A stretch of DNA of 64,000 nucleotides from Pararge aegeria (lineage: Eukaryota > Arthropoda > Insecta > Lepidoptera > Nymphalidae), in the NCBI RefSeq assembly GCF_905163445.1, contig NC_053181.1, forward strand, positions 5,952,001 to 6,016,000, written 5' to 3'. Of the stretch, positions 11,464 to 22,038 are shown one piece after another. The position numbers and the translations under genes were made by a program. Position 1 is the stretch's first letter. The number at the start of each line of letters is the position of its first letter. The notes under the pieces are model-generated. The model saw only the letters and a list, made by a program, of their open reading frames with translations. It was not told the origin of the DNA and did not search any database.

Positions 11464-11933
11464 GTCATAGGCAGTGGCGTGCCTAGAGGGTATGCACAGG
11501 GTATGCTGTTTGCAGATGATATAAAATGAAGAAAATCTCCATTACGAGTTATAAAAAACTTAAGGATAGGCATTGTAAGCGTTTAAAATAAATGAATTTT
11601 GAATTTTGAATTTTATTAAAAGCGTACCCTTAATTATTTATAACTAATTAATTATTGAATTATTTTAATTTTTTTAATTTTCCAAGTTTTATTTAATTAT
11701 CTATAACGAATTAGTTTGGCCATCCAAAGGGGCAATGCTGCCAGCATCTTAGGAACTGTGCCTCGCTGCGGTGGTTTTGAGGACGTTTTAGATTTTATTT
11801 AGTTTTAAATAGTTTATTTTAGGTTATATTAATAAAAATACAGTTCTCTTTATAACTCGTACTGGAGATTTTCTTCATTTTATATCATCTGCATACCCTG
11901 TGCATACCCTGTATGAACGCCACTGGTCATAGG
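11464..11933. mobile_element. hAT-type non-autonomous element with 8-bp target duplication
   Basis: The element 11472-11925 (454 bp) begins CAGTGGCGTGCCTAG and ends ...GAACGCCACTG. Flanks 11464-11471 and 11926-11933 are both GTCATAGG. The CAG...CTG ends and perfect 8-bp duplication are hallmarks of hAT transposons. Terminal arms are homologous to the shorter copy at 25859-26062 (GGGTATGCACAGGGTATGC, ATATAAAATGAAGAAAATC). Unlike that copy, its interior carries a LINE scrap (11707-11837) and a second A-rich tail (AATAAATGAATTTTGAATTT near 11590). No transposase ORF is present. Confidence 0.85.
11707..11837 (+). mobile_element. LINE ORF 3' end carried inside the hAT element
   Basis: The sequence from ACGAATTAGTTTGGCCATCC through the stop and TTTAAATAGTTTATTTTAGG is almost base-for-base the segment 47752-47877. 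It encodes the last residues of a LINE polyprotein (AIQRGNAASILGTVPRC...). It is either a 5'-truncated LINE insertion into the hAT element or captured sequence. The high identity suggests a recent event. Confidence 0.75.
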
Positions 11934-13054
11934 GTGGAAATAGTAAAGCAGTGTTTTTTTACGCTCTGACGTTATGAAAGGTCAGTTCAGTTCAATTATT
12001 TTTTAATATGTTCATTTGGAAGTTATAGTAGACTCACCAAGTAGGTGATATCATTATATTTATCATTTTTATTATAAGAAATTTAATTTATAAATAAAAC
12101 TGTAGAAATAAAAAAGTCACCACCTTCTATATGTTTATATAAAAGGCATGGTATCTGTAAAATAAATAACAATAAGGGATAGACAAATGAAACACAAATT
12201 GATAAAAAAGGTCTCCGACTAACATATCGGAGGTATTAATTAATAAAAATAAAAAAAAAACCTTCATCCTGAATAGGGAGGCGTGGTGACAACAGTACTC
12301 TGATTTGCCGTCGTCTCATGAGTCTGTAATTACACTGGCCACAGCCTGCTGCATGCTTCCTGGTGGAGGAATAACCATGGAGGTAGTCCTCAGGCGGATG
12401 AGCTCTGTCAGAAAAATCTCCACTACTACGTACTTGTATTAATCAAACTTAGATGCAACCAAACATATCGGGGAGCTTGAATAACAATGCAAAAGATAAC
12501 ACAAGCTAGTCTCTGTATTTTCAAACAACAAGCAGTCTAGTATATTTTCATTTTAAATTGCGCCGGGCACAAAATAATAATGTTTTCTTTACGGGTCTCG
12601 TGCTCCGCGTTAAATATTATGAGGAGAAAAATAAAATGCATGGTATTATATTTGTTTCAAGTGGCGTTGTATTTCATTGTGACTCGAATTGTATTGTGAG
12701 AGTAAACATTTGAGCTTGAAACGTTTGAAGCTTGGGACTTCAACCGGCGTAGGCGAGTGAAATAGCTACAGATAGTATGTTTCTTAAAGTTCATTATTTT
12801 AGACGTTTTAAGAGACAAAACTACAACATAGTAAAAATTATTACTTATCTATGTAATTGAGTAGTATGTAAGTTTATAATAGCATAAATATATATCACAT
12901 ATATCTATCATAGTATATATAAATTTATGTTAGTATTTGTGTAATTAATATGTAAATGTAGTATGTATGTTCATGTAAGTTTATATTACATTTCTTTTTT
13001 TTGTTTTTTTTTTTTTTGTAACTTACTTTATGCACCATCCATTTTCCACTATTT
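11934..13054. other. AT-rich stretch, no gene
   Basis: The block 12255-12430 is more GC-rich (GTCGTCTCATGAGTCTGTAA, CTTCCTGGTGGAGG) and looks like untranslated repeat sequence, but I cannot name the family. A long poly(T) lies near 13000-13018. Confidence 0.35.
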
Positions 13055-13206
13055 TATCGGCTTCGTACGCTCAGGTTGCCTTTAAAAGATCACTTTTAGT
13101 GATAAGGCCGCCTTTGCACCCAAGCACTAAGTACTATTACTGTTTTCCTTGTATTTTCCTTTTTTTGTTGTGTTGCAATAAAGTTTTTCTATTCTATTCT
13201 ATTCTA
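13055..13206 (+). mobile_element. LINE 3' tail family T
   Basis: CTTCGTACGCTCAGGTTGCC, GATAAGGCCGCCTTTGCACC and GTTGCAATAAAGTTTTTCTA precede a (TTCTA)n microsatellite. The same block recurs inverted at 26118-26331 and 33662-33775. It is the 3' untranslated end of a LINE. Confidence 0.65.
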
Positions 13207-13220
13207 TAGTGACATATTAA

Positions 13221-13475
13221 GCGGTGATAGTACAGTTTTAGGACCTCTGCTTAACTTTTCGGGGGCCGATATCGAATCCAAGCACGCACCTCCACCAAGT
13301 AACGTGCGTACAATTAAAGTAGGTATCACTTGCTTTAACGGCAAAATAAAACATCGTTAGGAAACCTGCATGACTGAGAGTTCTCCATAATATTCTCTCT
13401 CGCCGTGGACTTCGGTTTAAACCCTTCTCATTGTGGGGGGGATACGTGCTCTGTAGTGGGCTGGTAATAGGTTGT
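13221..13475 (+). mobile_element. SINE S1 copy
   Basis: Head GCGGTGATAGTACAG (A box eroded), then CGAATCCAAGCACGCACC, ACATCGTTAGGAAACCTGC, GAGAGTTCTCCATAATATTC and GCTCTGTAGTGGGCTGG. The segment with the GTCCACCAATCCGCA block is deleted. It sits just after the tail-T LINE. Confidence 0.75.
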
Positions 13476-13594
13476 TAAGTAGATAAGATGAGAAGATTTT
13501 AACTTTAATCTCCTCATACCTAGGCCTATACTTTCTAAGGTTGCTCAGATAAAACGTAATAGGTACTTTTAAATCGTAGTGGATAGTAGGTAGA

Positions 13595-13820
13595 CGGGCC
13601 GATTGGCGCAGTGGGCAGCGACCCGACTCTCTGAGTCCAAGGCCGTGGGTTCGATTCCCACAACTGGAAAATGTTTGTGATTGAACATGAATGTTTTTCA
13701 GTGTCTGTGTATTTATCTGTATTTATGTGTGTATATTATTAATTAAAATATTAATCAGTCATCTTAGTGCCCATAACACAAGCTACGATTACTTTGGGGT
13801 CGTAGTATATTTTTTTATAT
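13595..13820 (+). mobile_element. SINE S2, near full-length copy
   Basis: The tRNA-like head GGCCGATTGGCGCAGTGGGC (A box) and GTGGGTTCGATTCCCACAAC (B box) is followed by TGAACATGAATGTTTTTCAG and the S2 3' end AACACAAGCTACGATTACTT then GGGGTCGTAGTATATT. It is the reference copy used here for S2. Confidence 0.85.
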
Positions 13821-14674
13821 AATTATGTTATTTTTAAGAACTTTTGAGAAGTGAGATTGTTATCAACTGTTGTAGCACGAGGATGTTTGGATGTACCTAA
13901 TAAGCAATTAAGTATTAAAAATTTACTGGTAACTGCCTTTCAAAGACAAAAGACTTAAAATCCAGAGCTATACATTCTGCTAGCACACTAAATATATTGG
14001 TCCCTGTCTTTGCCTGAACAGAAATATATGGGAATTCTCACTAGAACGCTTAACCACAGATGTATTGGCCCCTAAAATTCCCTTCCAACCATCCGCACAT
14101 TATATTATACGGGAACGATATTTATGTGCGAACCGTGCTATTATCTTTTAAATTACCTATCTTTTATAAGTGAGAAAATACAATATACGATGGTGTACGA
14201 ATTCTTCATTAATTTGGCGTTTATCCGGCGTTCTTTTTCATTTTCTAACTTTTTTACTGGCATTATTTTTATTATAGCTTGTATATGCCACTAAAAATAT
14301 TCGGTAAACCCTTGCCAGAACGCTTGATATGTTCAGTTAAGTTAATCGTATAAATACACGGTAATCCTGTGTGCTCTCTTGGTGCTCTTTTAACTTTTTA
14401 GCACCAAGAAGTTGGTGCTATTTTGTTTGTTCAATGAACCTGTCCATCGAAATATTTTATCAAATAAATTCTCAATTGATCCGGGAATGTGATGCATGCT
14501 GTCTACTAGAGCAACGAGGCAGTTTTGATTGTCAAAATATACTGCTATATTCGTGATCCTGTCATTTATAACTATTTAAATTGTACTTGTACGTTGTACT
14601 CATATACAAGCCAAGCCAAGGATAAAGCTGATTTTGAACCTAAAATATTTTTTTAAACTTTTTTTATTTTTTAC
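13821..14674. other. Unique AT-rich stretch
   Basis: A 9-bp inverted repeat CTTGGTGCT/AGCACCAAG lies near 14378-14408. The open frame 14371-14556 spans it and has no other coding support. Confidence 0.35.
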
Positions 14675-14955
14675 TTCACTACAAGTTAGCCCTTGACTGC
14701 AATCTCATCTGGTGGTCAATCTCAAGTGATGATGCAGTATAAGATGGTAGCGGGGTAACCTGTTAAGGAGTATGGTAGTTTTACACCGAATAGGTTTCTT
14801 CGCGACATCGCATCGGAACACTAAATCGTGTAGCGGCACGTCTTTGTCAGTAGGGTAACTAGCCACGGCCAAAGCCTCCCGACTAAACCAGAGAAAAATT
14901 TAGAAATTATAAATTTCGGGACCTCCTACTTAAATTTACAGCGCTCACCGCAGAA
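14675..14955 (-). mobile_element. SINE S3 copy, minus strand
   Basis: CTACAAGTTAGCCCTTGACT at the left is the S3 3' end. ACATCGCATCGGAACACTAA, GGCACGTCTTTGTCAGTAGG and GGCCAAAGCCTCCC follow. The B-box side is mostly deleted, leaving GGGACCTCCTACTTAAATTT and ACAGCGCTCACCGCAG. Confidence 0.8.
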
Positions 14956-15186
14956 ACTTAAAAACTTTGTTACATAATATGTACATTGCAATCAGAGCTC
15001 CCAACTTGAATTATAACCTTCGTCACTATATTAAGCTTGTTAATGATCGATTTAGGTGTGAAGCAGATCATAGGCTGTTTTTTTAACTATCCGCAGTAAA
15101 GTTTCCAAAGTAGCTTTTCCGGGACAAAAAGCTACATAAGACTTGTGCAGTGGTTGCAGAAAGAACATAGTCTAGAAATAAATAAA

Positions 15187-15420
15187 CAAAGTCAAAGTCA
15201 AAGTCAAATATTTCTTTATTCAAATAGGCACATAGATGGCACTTTTGATGCGTACATTACCTACATGCAAAATATGTCGTAGAAGTGAGTTGATGGCGAT
15301 AACTAAATTCGTCAACTTAAAACTAAAGCTACGATGGTCCCAAACGCGCCCTGGTCTAAGAAGAAGCCCACAACCAACTCAACCGGTTATTTTTTTTGTT
15401 ATCACCATCTCACGTTGTCA
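15187..15420 (-). mobile_element. LINE 3' tail family B, minus strand
   Basis: The left end has three AAAGTC repeats and TTTCTTTATTCAAATAGGC, the reverse complement of a AATAAAGAAAT tail. Inside are CTACGATGGTCCCAAACGCG, CCTGGTCTAAGAAG and TTGTTATCACCATCT. Homologous blocks are at 24781-24998 (+) and 36596-36812 (-). Confidence 0.7.
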
Positions 15421-16260
15421 TTGTCAAGAAATAGTTGCCTATTATTATTTGTTTATCGTTTGTAACCTACATTCTGATTTAACACCGTACGTATCTTGGT
15501 GAAATTTGAAACAATAATAGGTACCTAGTTTGCATTCTGGAGACGGAAGGACATAAGATACTTTCTACTGTGAAAGTGAACAAGCTTCGTTAGCACGGAG
15601 TGTTAAAAAATAAACTTCAGCACTTGACAAAGTTTCGCAAACAGATAACTCAATCCGAAAACAGATAATAAATACTTTTTAGCCCGGGAACAGACACGGT
15701 TGAACATTGTCGCGACCAGAGCAAGTTTTTAATATTAGTATATACGGGGTAGGCACCTACATAATATTTCTTTGCGGTGTCACAAAATATCTCAATGATT
15801 GATGTCTCGTGGCTTAGCTGTGTCGTGGCGAGTGACAAGATCAGCGCGGTGCGGTTATACGCCATGTTGTCTTTTTGTAAATGTTGTAATGACAGACTTT
15901 CTCAGCCAGATGTCGGTTCTGATTTATATCAGTGTGAATTTTAATTTCGTTTGGAATAATTAATTTAGTGAGTTAAGCTACTGTTCATTAAATTTTGATT
16001 TCTACTAAACTTATTTTTTTTAATTACAGTACTTTAGGTATGTGGTGCAAGTCATTATAAAAGAATCATTTAATATCTTCTATCTACTTTTAATAGCAAA
16101 GTAAGCTTTACTGGACTTCCTTTTCAATCATTTATTCCGTCTGGTGGGAGGCTTCGGCCGTGTCTAGTTACCACCCTACCAAAAAAGTAAACCAAGAAGG
16201 TATGCCCTACCGCAGTTCGCAGTCGACAGAAAAATGTATTAATGTAACCTATAAATCCCT
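15421..16260. other. Unique stretch with a short S3 scrap
   Basis: Position 16139-16182 (TCTGGTGGGAGGCTTCGGCC then GTGTCTAGTTACCACCCTAC) is a forward S3 fragment. The frame 15650-15865 (minus) is not recognisable as a protein family. Confidence 0.5.
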
Positions 16261-16697
16261 ATCCCTATCCCTACTTCCCTATCCCTACTAATATTATAAA
16301 TTTGAATGTAAGTTTGATTGTTACGCTATCACGCAAAAACAACTTAACCGATCCTCATGAAACTTTGTACACATATTCTTGGAAGTGTTAGAAGTAATAT
16401 AGGATATTCTATCCCGACATTAAGCTCGGTTCCTTTGGGAGAGGGGTGAGTGTTTGACGATTTTACACCATAACTCCGACGAATTATAACCGATTTAAAT
16501 AATTGTTTTTGTACTATATAGATTATGTGTTTCATTTTGCCCAAACTGTGGTTGAAGATATAGGACAGAACTCCTCAGCGGACAGCAGCAAACCCCTCAT
16601 ACTTACTGAATACTGCTTAGCGATACTGAATACTTTATTTTTTTAATGCCACATCAATAAACAAAATCAAACGCAGACGAAGTGGCGGGCAATAGTA
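16261..16697 (+). mobile_element. Non-autonomous Helitron-like element
   Basis: It starts CCCTACTAATATTATAAATT, GTAAGTTTGATTGTTACGCT, CCGATCCTCATGAAACTTTG, and ends AAACGCAGACGAAGTGGCGG then GCAATAGTAG, an eroded version of the CTAG terminus. It carries GCTTAGCGATACTGAATACT, shared with the copy at 2665-2963. Confidence 0.6.
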
Positions 16698-16701
16698 GTT
16701 A

Positions 16702-16951
16702 ATAATAAATAAATATACTACGACAATAACACACACCGCTATCTACCCCCAAAGTAAGCGTAGCTTGTGTTATGGGTACTAAGATAGCTGATGAATATTT
16801 TTATGAATAAAATACATAAATAATTATAATAAACAGATAAACACCCAGACAATGAGAAACATTAATGTTCATCACACAAACATTTTCCAGTTGTGGGAAT
16901 CGATCCTACGGCCTTTTACTCAGAAAGCAGGGTCGCTGCCCACAGCGCACT
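16702..16951 (-). mobile_element. SINE S2 copy, minus strand
   Basis: It starts with ATAAATAAATATACTACGAC (tail), AAAGTAAGCGTAGCTTGTGT, then AACACCCAGACAATGAGAAA, and the tRNA-like head as GTTGTGGGAATCGATCCTAC and GGGTCGCTGCCCACAGCGC. Close to full length. Confidence 0.85.
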
Positions 16952-17227
16952 GTAGGTACCCATACGTTTGGAAGCCGTACAAAAAGTCTATGGCGAGAGT
17001 GAGGAAGGGCAACAAATGTAAATAGCATCGGAAACTGTAACGTGAGCGCAGACACATTTACAGGTCGCCGGCGATCAACGCGACGAGAGAGTGATTGCCT
17101 GACGACAACGCGTACGGAAATCGCGCACACCGGCGACTGATTTACACGGTAACATTACAACGACTTCAACTAGTCATACTAACTATAATAGGTTTAGCAG
17201 AATGAAATGAAAGAGTGGATCTTTTAT
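16952..17227. other. GC-richer unique stretch
   Basis: The segment 16990-17140 is unusually CpG-rich for the window (CGCCGGCGATCAACGCGACG). No ORF on either strand is recognisable. The minus frame 16906-17130 is arginine-rich only because of the CGN content. Confidence 0.35.
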
Positions 17228-17600
17228 TTTATTCATCATCATCATCAGATGAACCGAGTGACGTCCACTGCTGGAAATAGGTCTTTTGTAGTGAGTTTCA
17301 AAATCCATGGTCCGGGCCGATTGTTTCAACAACTCTCAGCTACTCGTTTGATGTTGTCTGTCCACCTCGTTGGACGCTGCGTTAACCAGTGTGGGATCGC
17401 TTTTCCGGCACTTTGGGACCCCAAAGTCCATTGTTTCTTCGAGCTATGTGCCCCACCCACCGCCACTTTATCGTAGCGCCTCATTGAGTTATGTCGGTAT
17501 TTCTATTTCTTTTACCGAACGTACCTCCTCATTTCTGATGTGGTTACGTAGAGATACCTACCTCGAGCGGCGCTCTCTCCATCGCCCACTGACTTAGAGC
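17228..17600 (-). pseudogene. Degraded C-terminus and 3' end of an RTE-type LINE
   Basis: Read on the minus strand it gives KWRWVGHIARRNNGLWGPKV, then a frameshifted RSVQRGGQT segment, and a tail AAAGACCTATTTCCAGCAGT, GGACGTCACTCGGTTCATCT and (GATGAT)n. The WxGH(I/V)xRR ... RPxxRWxDD arrangement is the known C-terminus of RTE-type reverse transcriptase polyproteins. Stops and frameshifts are present, and no reverse transcriptase domain remains. Compare the better preserved plus-strand piece at 49535-49785. Confidence 0.7.
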
Positions 17601-18124
17601 CTTCTTATAAGGCCCAAAGTAGTAATAAAAGTAGGTCTTAGACTAAGTATATTATTGTACAAATTTACTGAATAATGTAGCGAAAAAATCTGCTGTTTTA
17701 ATTCTTCTTAATAAATTATTAATCGGCACGAATCTCATGATTTAACAACAAAATAACGATAATATGGAAGCGAATTTTATGAGAATATTGTTTGTTGAGG
17801 ATCCATTGTACGAATAGCGTACGTGTGCAAATTGCTCTATTCTTCAATAAATATATTTACCAGTGGAATCTCGTGATGAATTATTTATTCCGTATGAATA
17901 AATAAAATGTTCTCCAGAGAGCATTAAATAAAATATTGAATCATTCGTAATCGTTGTATATAATGTTAAGACAGAAAAAAGTTTGTTTGCTTACACTCTA
18001 AGCGCGATATTAGGAATCGTTGCAGGAGATTACATTTCTCTAGTATTCTCTAGTATCGTATAGATTTCTCTAGTATCTCTCTATATATATTCACTGTATA
18101 TCATCTATTCTTTAGTATCCAGTA
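17601..18124. other. AT-rich stretch with simple repeats
   Basis: Imperfect TTTCTCTAGTAT repeats occur around 18035-18085. Nothing else is recognised. Confidence 0.35.
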
Positions 18125-18476
18125 GTAGATTTTTTGACGTGACAACGTCTTATAATTCGATGGAGCCGGCTGCACGCACTAAAAAACATGACGTATGCGG
18201 CGTTACCTCGCTCTGAGGCGTTCAAAGAGGCCCAGTCGGCCTCCGCGCTCGACATCTGTCTCTCTCCTATTTGAGTGAGCGATGCGTCCGTGTGGACAGC
18301 TTCTATACAATAATACATTTACATGTTTTCGGCAAGGATGAAGTGCAGTGAAAAGTGAATGTGGCGTCAATTGTTTATAGCAACGATAATATCTATCAAA
18401 CAAATAAAATTAAAATTTTCTTTTGAAAAATGCAACCATTCCATCAGTATTTTCTTACGACGTTGTCACGTTCAAC
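18125..18476 (-). mobile_element. Probable non-autonomous DNA transposon with GACGTGACAACGTC ends
   Basis: TTTTTGACGTGACAACGTC near 18131 and GACGTTGTCACGTTCAA near 18459 form inverted ends about 320 bp apart. Each end contains the palindrome GACGT-GACA-ACGTC. The interior is GC-rich for the window and has overlapping minus-strand frames (18112-18318 with GERQMSSAEADWASLNASER; 18203-18403 with RRETDVERGGRLGLFERLRA). I recognise this peptide block as one that recurs in lepidopteran genomes, so I treat it as repeat-derived, not as a gene. Target duplications were not identified. Confidence 0.45.
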
Positions 18477-18569
18477 TATCGTCAGTAAGCCGACTTTACA
18501 GACAACCAATTTTTTTGTGACGGAGCTCTTCCTGTGAGTTACTACTATCATTCTTATTCCTGCCTAAAA

Positions 18570-18720
18570 AGCATTGCTGTGTTCCGGTTTGAAGTGCATG
18601 GTTGCCGGTTTCATCAGGCACATGAGGCTTATCATCTACACTTCAGGTTGATGGATAAAGATCAGCACTTTTTAGGACGTGTTCCTTGTGAAAGCTCAGA
18701 AGGATAATTTGGAATGATAC
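18570..18720 (-). mobile_element. LINE 3' tail family C, minus strand
   Basis: AGGCACATGAGGCTTATCAT, CTTCAGGTTGATGGATAAAG and AGCACTTTTTAGGACGTGTT correspond to the blocks at 52795-52990 and 55575-55735. No coding sequence. Confidence 0.5.
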
Positions 18721-18890
18721 GCTGCTAAAATTTCAATAAATCATTTTATTATTTGTCCTCCATTTATTACAAATTAATCACAATAATTATTCACAGTATT
18801 ATATTTTATGGCCACGTCCGAACATGACCACTGCCGATAATAGACTGCCGTCCGCCTCAATCATTCAATCTGGATCTGGAGGATCTGTTT

Positions 18891-18990
18891 GGTATGGAGT
18901 ATACGGATTATAGAAATTATAAATTACACCATACAGATTCTCCTGCTGTTCGCGGAGTACAGCAAATGAAGCTTAATTTTCATAACACTG
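18891..18990. repeat. Single arm of the foldback family FB
   Basis: GGTATGGAGTATACGGATTA, AAATTATAAATTACACCATA, CAGATTCTCCTGCTGTTCGC and GAAGCTTAATTTTCATAA match the right arm of the FB copies at 45533 and 56133. The left arm is missing. Confidence 0.75.
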
Positions 18991-19014
18991 TTGACAGTTA
19001 TTATTTTACGTCTA

Positions 19015-19170
19015 GCTTTCTAAACGATTACCATAAAATGGGGAAAATGGGAATTAGTTTGTGTGTCAGTAACATTCCGCGAGCGTTTTCACTGTTTTTG
19101 GAAACAATGCACTACATGCAAAAATAGCTGAATGAGGGTTTTGTGTGTTCTCAATTCTGTGTTTATAACA
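19015..19170. repeat. Unclassified repeat also present at 55398-55560
   Basis: ATTACCATAAAATGGGGAAA, AACATTCCGCGAGCG, TTTTCACTGTTTTTGGAAAC, AACAATGCACTACATGCA and GTGTGTTCTCAATTCTGTG have a diverged counterpart at 55398-55560. An FB arm or tail-C fragment lies close by at both loci, so the blocks may have spread together. Confidence 0.5.
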
Positions 19171-19977
19171 TGTTTACACAGTTGGAAACTTGTATAAAAT
19201 CTGATCTTTAACAACAGTAGTATTATATTGCATGAGCAATAAAAGGAACATTAATCGTATTAAACGCGGAAGAAGTCGAGGAAGTTTGTTCAAAATAAAA
19301 ATAGGATAGGAAATCTGCATGCTTACTCTTGAAAGTAATTCCTTGGAAACTACGATCTCAATCTGACTGAAAATACAAATGAAGACTCTTGAAATAAATG
19401 GATAGATCGAAAAACTATTCATGTATATATACACGTAATTTATACGTACAACGGACGGTCCCAGACCAACGAAGTGCGGAAAAGGCCCAGGAACAGATAT
19501 ACACGTATTTCGTGTCGTGTGTAGATTTAAAGATACTTGAGGATTTTCAGGTGGTTTATGGTTACAATTCTTTTATAATCTCGTATATAATTGCATTGGG
19601 TGATATAACTAGCACTTATAATTTAGTCAGAATTGTCAATACGATTTCCAATACTATGAAATCAACATTTAAAAAAAAACTTAAAAGCAAGGAATTAATA
19701 TTTTCTACAACATTTTTATGCCGGTAATTTTCTACATTTTACTGTTCGTCACGCTTTTTAGTATCTGTATTTGCTGTAATCTAAATTTTAATAGCCAAAT
19801 ATCAACTACTCGTAATCTTTTACAAAATATTTCATGTCACGAATCTGGGGTTTTAATGGTTATAGAGTTTTCTCGCCACTTCACCGTCAGCAGCTTTTCT
19901 GTGACAAGCATAAAATGATGAGACCACATGGGAATTTTATCATATACAAAAACAAAAACGTGTGTGACTTATAAACG
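19171..19977. other. AT-rich stretch, no supported gene
   Basis: The frames 19398-19727 and 19718-19918 are low-complexity translations of AT-rich DNA. Part of the first (19453-19495, GACGGTCCCAGACCAACGAA) resembles a LINE tail. Confidence 0.35.
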
Positions 19978-20390
19978 CGTTAGACATTATACTTCTTTGG
20001 CGTACAGGATAAAAATCTTTTCAAAAATTTTATCTCTCCCCTTATTCTGCGTTTGTAAAAAAAACTACTCTAACAAAAGAAAAAGGTATTTAATACATTG
20101 AAAGATTTATTATAACGCATTATCTAGTTATCTCATTATAGGAAAACAAAAGTTTCATGATTAAAATTTGAGATTTTTGTTTGTACAATTGAATGAATTA
20201 AATCACCGGAATGAGTCCGCAGACTGACAATTCAAGGTGTTCAGTGTCAAACCTTTTATTGAAAAACAAAATTGTTGACTATAGTTAACTTCAGGGTGTC
20301 GGTTTTTCATGACGGTGTGCGCGCGCATCGCAAAAATTTATTATCATAATTTTTCCCTAACGCGCCAAAAGAAGTATAACTTCAAAAATT
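19978..20390. mobile_element. Putative TIR element with TTATACTTC ends
   Basis: GCGTTAGACATTATACTTCT followed by TTGGCG at the left and ACGCGCCAAAAGAAGTATAA at the right are inverted copies. The interior has TTCAGGGTGTCGGTTTTTCA and GTGTGCGCGCGCATCGC. There is no ORF. The ends resemble the small inverted repeat at 5527-5600. Confidence 0.45.
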
Positions 20391-20950
20391 CAAATCGGTA
20401 ACCCAAGTTCTGACGTACAGTTAACATAACCTAATCTAACTTTTATATTGTTGCAGTATTTCTTTCTCTATTTTAGTATTATTCAATTACTTTACATGAA
20501 TTTTATAAAAAAGTTTTTATTGAGATAGGAACCAGGAGTTTATTAAAAAATATTTATCAGATGAAGCCTCGTAGGTACAGTCTACGCTTATAATGTAGTG
20601 AAAATTATTACGATTTACAAAGTAAGATGACCTAACGCTTATTTCCTGTCTGCTAATATTGCGTTATAAATGTCAGTTCAACTGATAGCGTTAGAGGCTC
20701 AGTAACCTAATTCCTTCGAAAGAAATGCCATTATTTATGGCGGAGTGGAACTAATGTACCGCTCGTCCAATTTTCTTTTGGGTCACCGAGTTTCCGAGTC
20801 TAATTCGCTCGGGGATTTGTTATAGAGGGATGGAGTGAGGAAATGGATGTAACAAGTATTTTATTTTGCGGAAGAAGTATGTTTAGGTTTATAAGCAATG
20901 TTGAATTTAATTGCTTCATTTCAAGAGATCTGAGGCATTTATTTATTTTT
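20391..20950. other. Unique stretch
   Basis: No gene or repeat is recognised. The segment 20740-20840 has somewhat higher GC. Confidence 0.35.
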
Positions 20951-20979
20951 TAAACCCCCACGCTTAAACGACTGGTTAT

Positions 20980-21270
20980 TATGAGATTAACGTGTCTGCG
21001 TATGTGTTTGTGTGTAGCATCGTATTTCCGGAACGGATGAACCAGTTAGGATTATGGTTTTTTAAGGATGAATTAGTCGAGAGTGTTTTGGTTATGTTTG
21101 ATGAAAATCGGTCCAAGATGGCCGCCGCCACAAAAATTCAGTTTTCATTTTTTTACATATCCCTCAATATGGGTATCAAATGAAAGAGCTTGTCAAGTAG
21201 AATAATATACGTTACGTTAATCGAAAGTCAGAGGTTTCATAAATTTCTAATTAATTAAAGTAAGTATTCA
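20980..21270 (+). repeat. Interspersed repeat shared with 59225-59470
   Basis: GATGAAAATCGGTCCAAGAT, GGCCGCCGCCACAAAAATTC, ATATGGGTATCAAATGAAAG and AGAATAATATACGTTACG form a block whose counterpart at 59225-59470 has the same order (AAGATGGC, ATGGGTATCAAATGAAAGGC, AGTAATGTACGCTA). It is a transposon-derived block of unknown class. The 63-residue frame at 20992-21183 lies inside it and is not a gene. Confidence 0.55.
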
Positions 21271-21379
21271 ATGAGATCATTGTATTTAAAAGTAGGTATC
21301 CTCTCGTAAAGTTTTTAGTGAATTTTCATTACGACATTACATTAAAACGGAATGTTTTCCTATTCTTACCAGGCTGTGA

Positions 21380-21655
21380 AATAAGATAATCTGAAAAGCG
21401 GGTTGCGTTAAAACTGTCAATTTGATGATCGACGTGTGGCGACGGCAGATCAGAATGCAGTTGTCATCACCCCTATTCTTCTCGTGGGTGTCGTATGAGG
21501 CGAAACCTAGACCGATGTTGCCTCTTAAGACACCCGGGTTAGATCACTCGCCTGTGATCTGCCCAGCGTGGTGATTCTAGAAAAATCCTCTAGTTGGTAG
21601 ACACCTTTAGTCCAGCAGTGGACTTTAATAGGCTGTTGATGATGATGAATGTTAG
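21380..21655 (+). mobile_element. LINE 3' tail family D
   Basis: GTGTGGCGACGGCAGATCAG, CTCGTGGGTGTCGTATGAGG, CTGCCCAGCGTGGTGATTCT and CAGCAGTGGACTTTAATAGG are followed by (GATGAT)n. Related shorter pieces lie at 25063-25665, 34600-34672, 43060-43190 and 45905-46010. Confidence 0.65.
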
Positions 21656-21689
21656 TTAGTTTGGTCAAGTGGTCAATCTTCCTCTGACA

Positions 21690-21801
21690 TAAATATAAAT
21701 AAATAAATAAATAAATATACTACGACAATACACACATTGCCATTTAGTCACAAAGTAAGCGTAGCTTGTGTTATGCTGATGAATAATTTTTAGGAATAAA
21801 T
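21690..21801 (-). mobile_element. SINE S2, left part of a split copy
   Basis: It runs from the tail (AAATAAATATACTACGACAA) through AAAGTAAGCGTAGCTTGTGT to GATGAATAATTTTTAGGAAT and then stops abruptly. The remainder resumes at 24378. Together the two pieces make one S2 copy. Confidence 0.85.
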
Positions 21802-22038
21802 AGCGTACCCAGCCCGCTTCGCAGGGCTAGATTTTGCTTTACTTACATCATTAAATTTTTAATTTAAGTCTCATAATATATTGAATCATTTATTTCTCTC
21901 CGTATTCATTCTCTTCTATTCTCTTCTCGAGCGGGTGAAGATCATTATCTACACCCATGTAAACCCAACAATAGAATATCATCATAGTAAATAAAAGCTG
22001 TATTTGACATTTTAAAAATAGGAGTGCTCGTCGTCGTT

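Noticed and set aside
19398..19918. Two successive frames of 109 and 66 residues as a gene
   Set aside because: They are AT-driven, low-complexity translations in different frames with no domain, and part of the first overlaps a LINE-tail-like segment.
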